From contig NZ_FNHS01000010.1 in NCBI RefSeq assembly GCF_900103445.1, forward strand, positions 213,665-277,664: a stretch of DNA of 64,000 bases, written 5' to 3'. Origin of the DNA: Methylobacterium phyllostachyos (GTDB lineage Bacteria; Pseudomonadota; Alphaproteobacteria; Rhizobiales; Beijerinckiaceae). The position numbers were made by a program, and so were the translations under genes. A model generated the notes under the pieces. That model saw nothing but the letters and a program-made list of their open reading frames with translations. It ran no database searches and was not told the origin of the DNA. Each line of letters begins with the position of its first letter. Position 1 is the stretch's first letter. This document shows positions 63,124 to 64,000 of this stretch, in pieces.

Positions 63124-64000
63124 TAGTCGCGCATCAGGTCGTCGTAGGCGGCGGCCGGGATGCTGGTGCGGCCGCGGCCCGGTGGCGGGAGATCGAGGGC
63201 CAGCAGCCGGTCGTTGCAGGCGGCGGGGTCGTTGAGGAGGTCATAGGGCAGGAGATGGCCGTCCGGCTCGGCCCGCAGCCGCTCCGCCGGTGCGCCGAGG
63301 TCGAAGGCCGCCACCGGCAGCCCGGTGCGCAGCGCCAGCGTCAGCGCGTATGCGTACGTCTCCGGCCAGATCGCCGGAAGGAGAACCAGATCGGCCGAGA
63401 CGTAGGGCACGCGATCGAGGATCTCTTCCTCCTCCCCGTGACGACCGGTCTGGGCGATCTGAAGGGCTGCGCGGGCTTCGCGATCGAGGGTCGGATCGTC
63501 GGTCGCGTAGCGTCCCGTTTCGAAGACCCCTGCCCGCTCCAGGCCGCTGGTGAGCGCCGGATCGGAGAATCCCACGATGGCGAAGCGCAGCGGCAGGCCC
63601 CGCGCCCGCGCATCCATCGCCAGGGCCTGCAGCACCAGCCCGCCTTCGGGCATGCTGATCGCCCCCAGCACGGCGACCCGCCGGACCCGGCCCGGGCGCC
63701 GCAGCGCCGTCGAGCGCACCCCCCGCTCCGGCTCCGCATGCGGCCGCACCGCGATCGCCAGATCCCGGTACACCCCCGCGATCCGACCCGCCGTGTCGGC
63801 GGACGGCGCAAACACCCGCGCCGCCCCCGCCAGGAACCGCCCGAACGTGGCCCGCCGCTCGCCCGGATCCGGCTCCTCGAACCCGTCCGCGTCCGACGCC
63901 AGGCACACCCGGCACTCCGCCACCGCCGCCAGGCCGCAGAAGCGCCCGTCCGGCTGCACCAGGTGGTTGCGGTGGCACACCGGCGAGTAGTCGTGCAGCG
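63060..64000 (-). CDS. Glycosyltransferase-like protein, 5' end beyond window
   Basis: The frame stays open to the right edge (LHDYSPVCHRNHLVQPDG), so at least 313 residues of a longer protein are seen. The visible part resembles the C-terminal GT-B domain of glycosyltransferase family 4 type proteins: VRRVAVLGAISMPEGGLVLQ, LPLRFAIVGFSDPAL, ADLVLLPAIWPETYAYALTL and ALRTGLPVAAFDLGAPAERL. The acidic E in PETYAYALTLAL fits the donor-binding EX7E motif in part. The actual C-terminus may be near MRDYYGV. It probably adds a sugar to the polymer made by this locus. Confidence 0.75.
   Translation of the reverse strand, partial: LHDYSPVCHRNHLVQPDGRFCGLAAVAECRVCLASDADGFEEPDPGERRATFGRFLAGAARVFAPSADTAGRIAGVYRDLAIAVRPHAEPERGVRSTALRRPGRVRRVAVLGAISMPEGGLVLQALAMDARARGLPLRFAIVGFSDPALTSGLERAGVFETGRYATDDPTLDREARAALQIAQTGRHGEEEEILDRVPYVSADLVLLPAIWPETYAYALTLALRTGLPVAAFDLGAPAERLRAEPDGHLLPYDLLNDPAACNDRLLALDLPPPGRGRTSIPAAAYDDLMRDYYGVAPSSTGGEGLSVRASAP

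Overview
The window looks like the chromosome of a GC-rich alphaproteobacterium (Hyphomicrobiales, probably a Methylobacterium relative; inferred from gene content and codon use, not proven). It carries one AT-richer integrated element at its left end, followed by about 48 kb of host genes.

1-16130: a tRNA-Arg(CCG) gene at 114-190 is the attachment site of a 15.9-kb integrative element. The last 54 bases of the tRNA plus one base (137-191) are repeated exactly at 16076-16130. The element encodes a tyrosine integrase next to attL, an SF2 helicase fused to a primase-like domain (probable replication initiator), several orphan small proteins, a membrane-bound diguanylate cyclase, an XRE regulator, a polytopic membrane protein and, near attR, a two-gene operon. 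That operon pairs an alpha/beta-hydrolase/P-loop ATPase with an AAA-like ATPase/TPR protein and is the best candidate here for an undescribed anti-phage or conflict system. An 11-bp palindrome (RYAACWGTTRY) is scattered through the left 9 kb, and paired GTCACA motifs one helical turn apart lie inside both ends.

16271-37032: host genes for uptake and breakdown of amino acids and related N-compounds. In order: alanine racemase and D-amino acid dehydrogenase with a divergent Lrp regulator; an amidohydrolase with a LysR regulator; a beta-hydroxyacid dehydrogenase, aldehyde dehydrogenase, small membrane protein and M20 hydrolase operon; an XRE-cupin regulator; an amino-acid ABC transporter with an FAD oxidoreductase; an M24 hydrolase, GntR regulator and second ABC transporter; then an M20 carbamoylase-type enzyme and 5-oxoprolinase subunit PxpA.

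37033-37531: a decayed junction holding a pxpB remnant and an opposed tupA (tungstate-binding protein) remnant. It is followed by moeA.

39209-48074: a potassium module, ptsN-kdpE-kdpD-kdpC-kdpB-(63 aa)-kdpA-kdpF-(27 aa), all on the minus strand. EIIA-Ntr sits with the Kdp sensor it is known to modulate in E. coli.

48075-50752: mostly non-coding, with a few short lineage-specific genes.

50753-64000: a surface polysaccharide locus. It has GDP-heptose synthesis (HddA kinase, epimerase-type SDR, GmhA, and a fused HddC-GmhB), a Nudix hydrolase, a C-methyltransferase, two nucleotide-sugar SDRs, phosphomannomutase, an unknown protein, an AlgX/AlgJ-like SGNH protein, and a glycosyltransferase-like gene running off the right edge.
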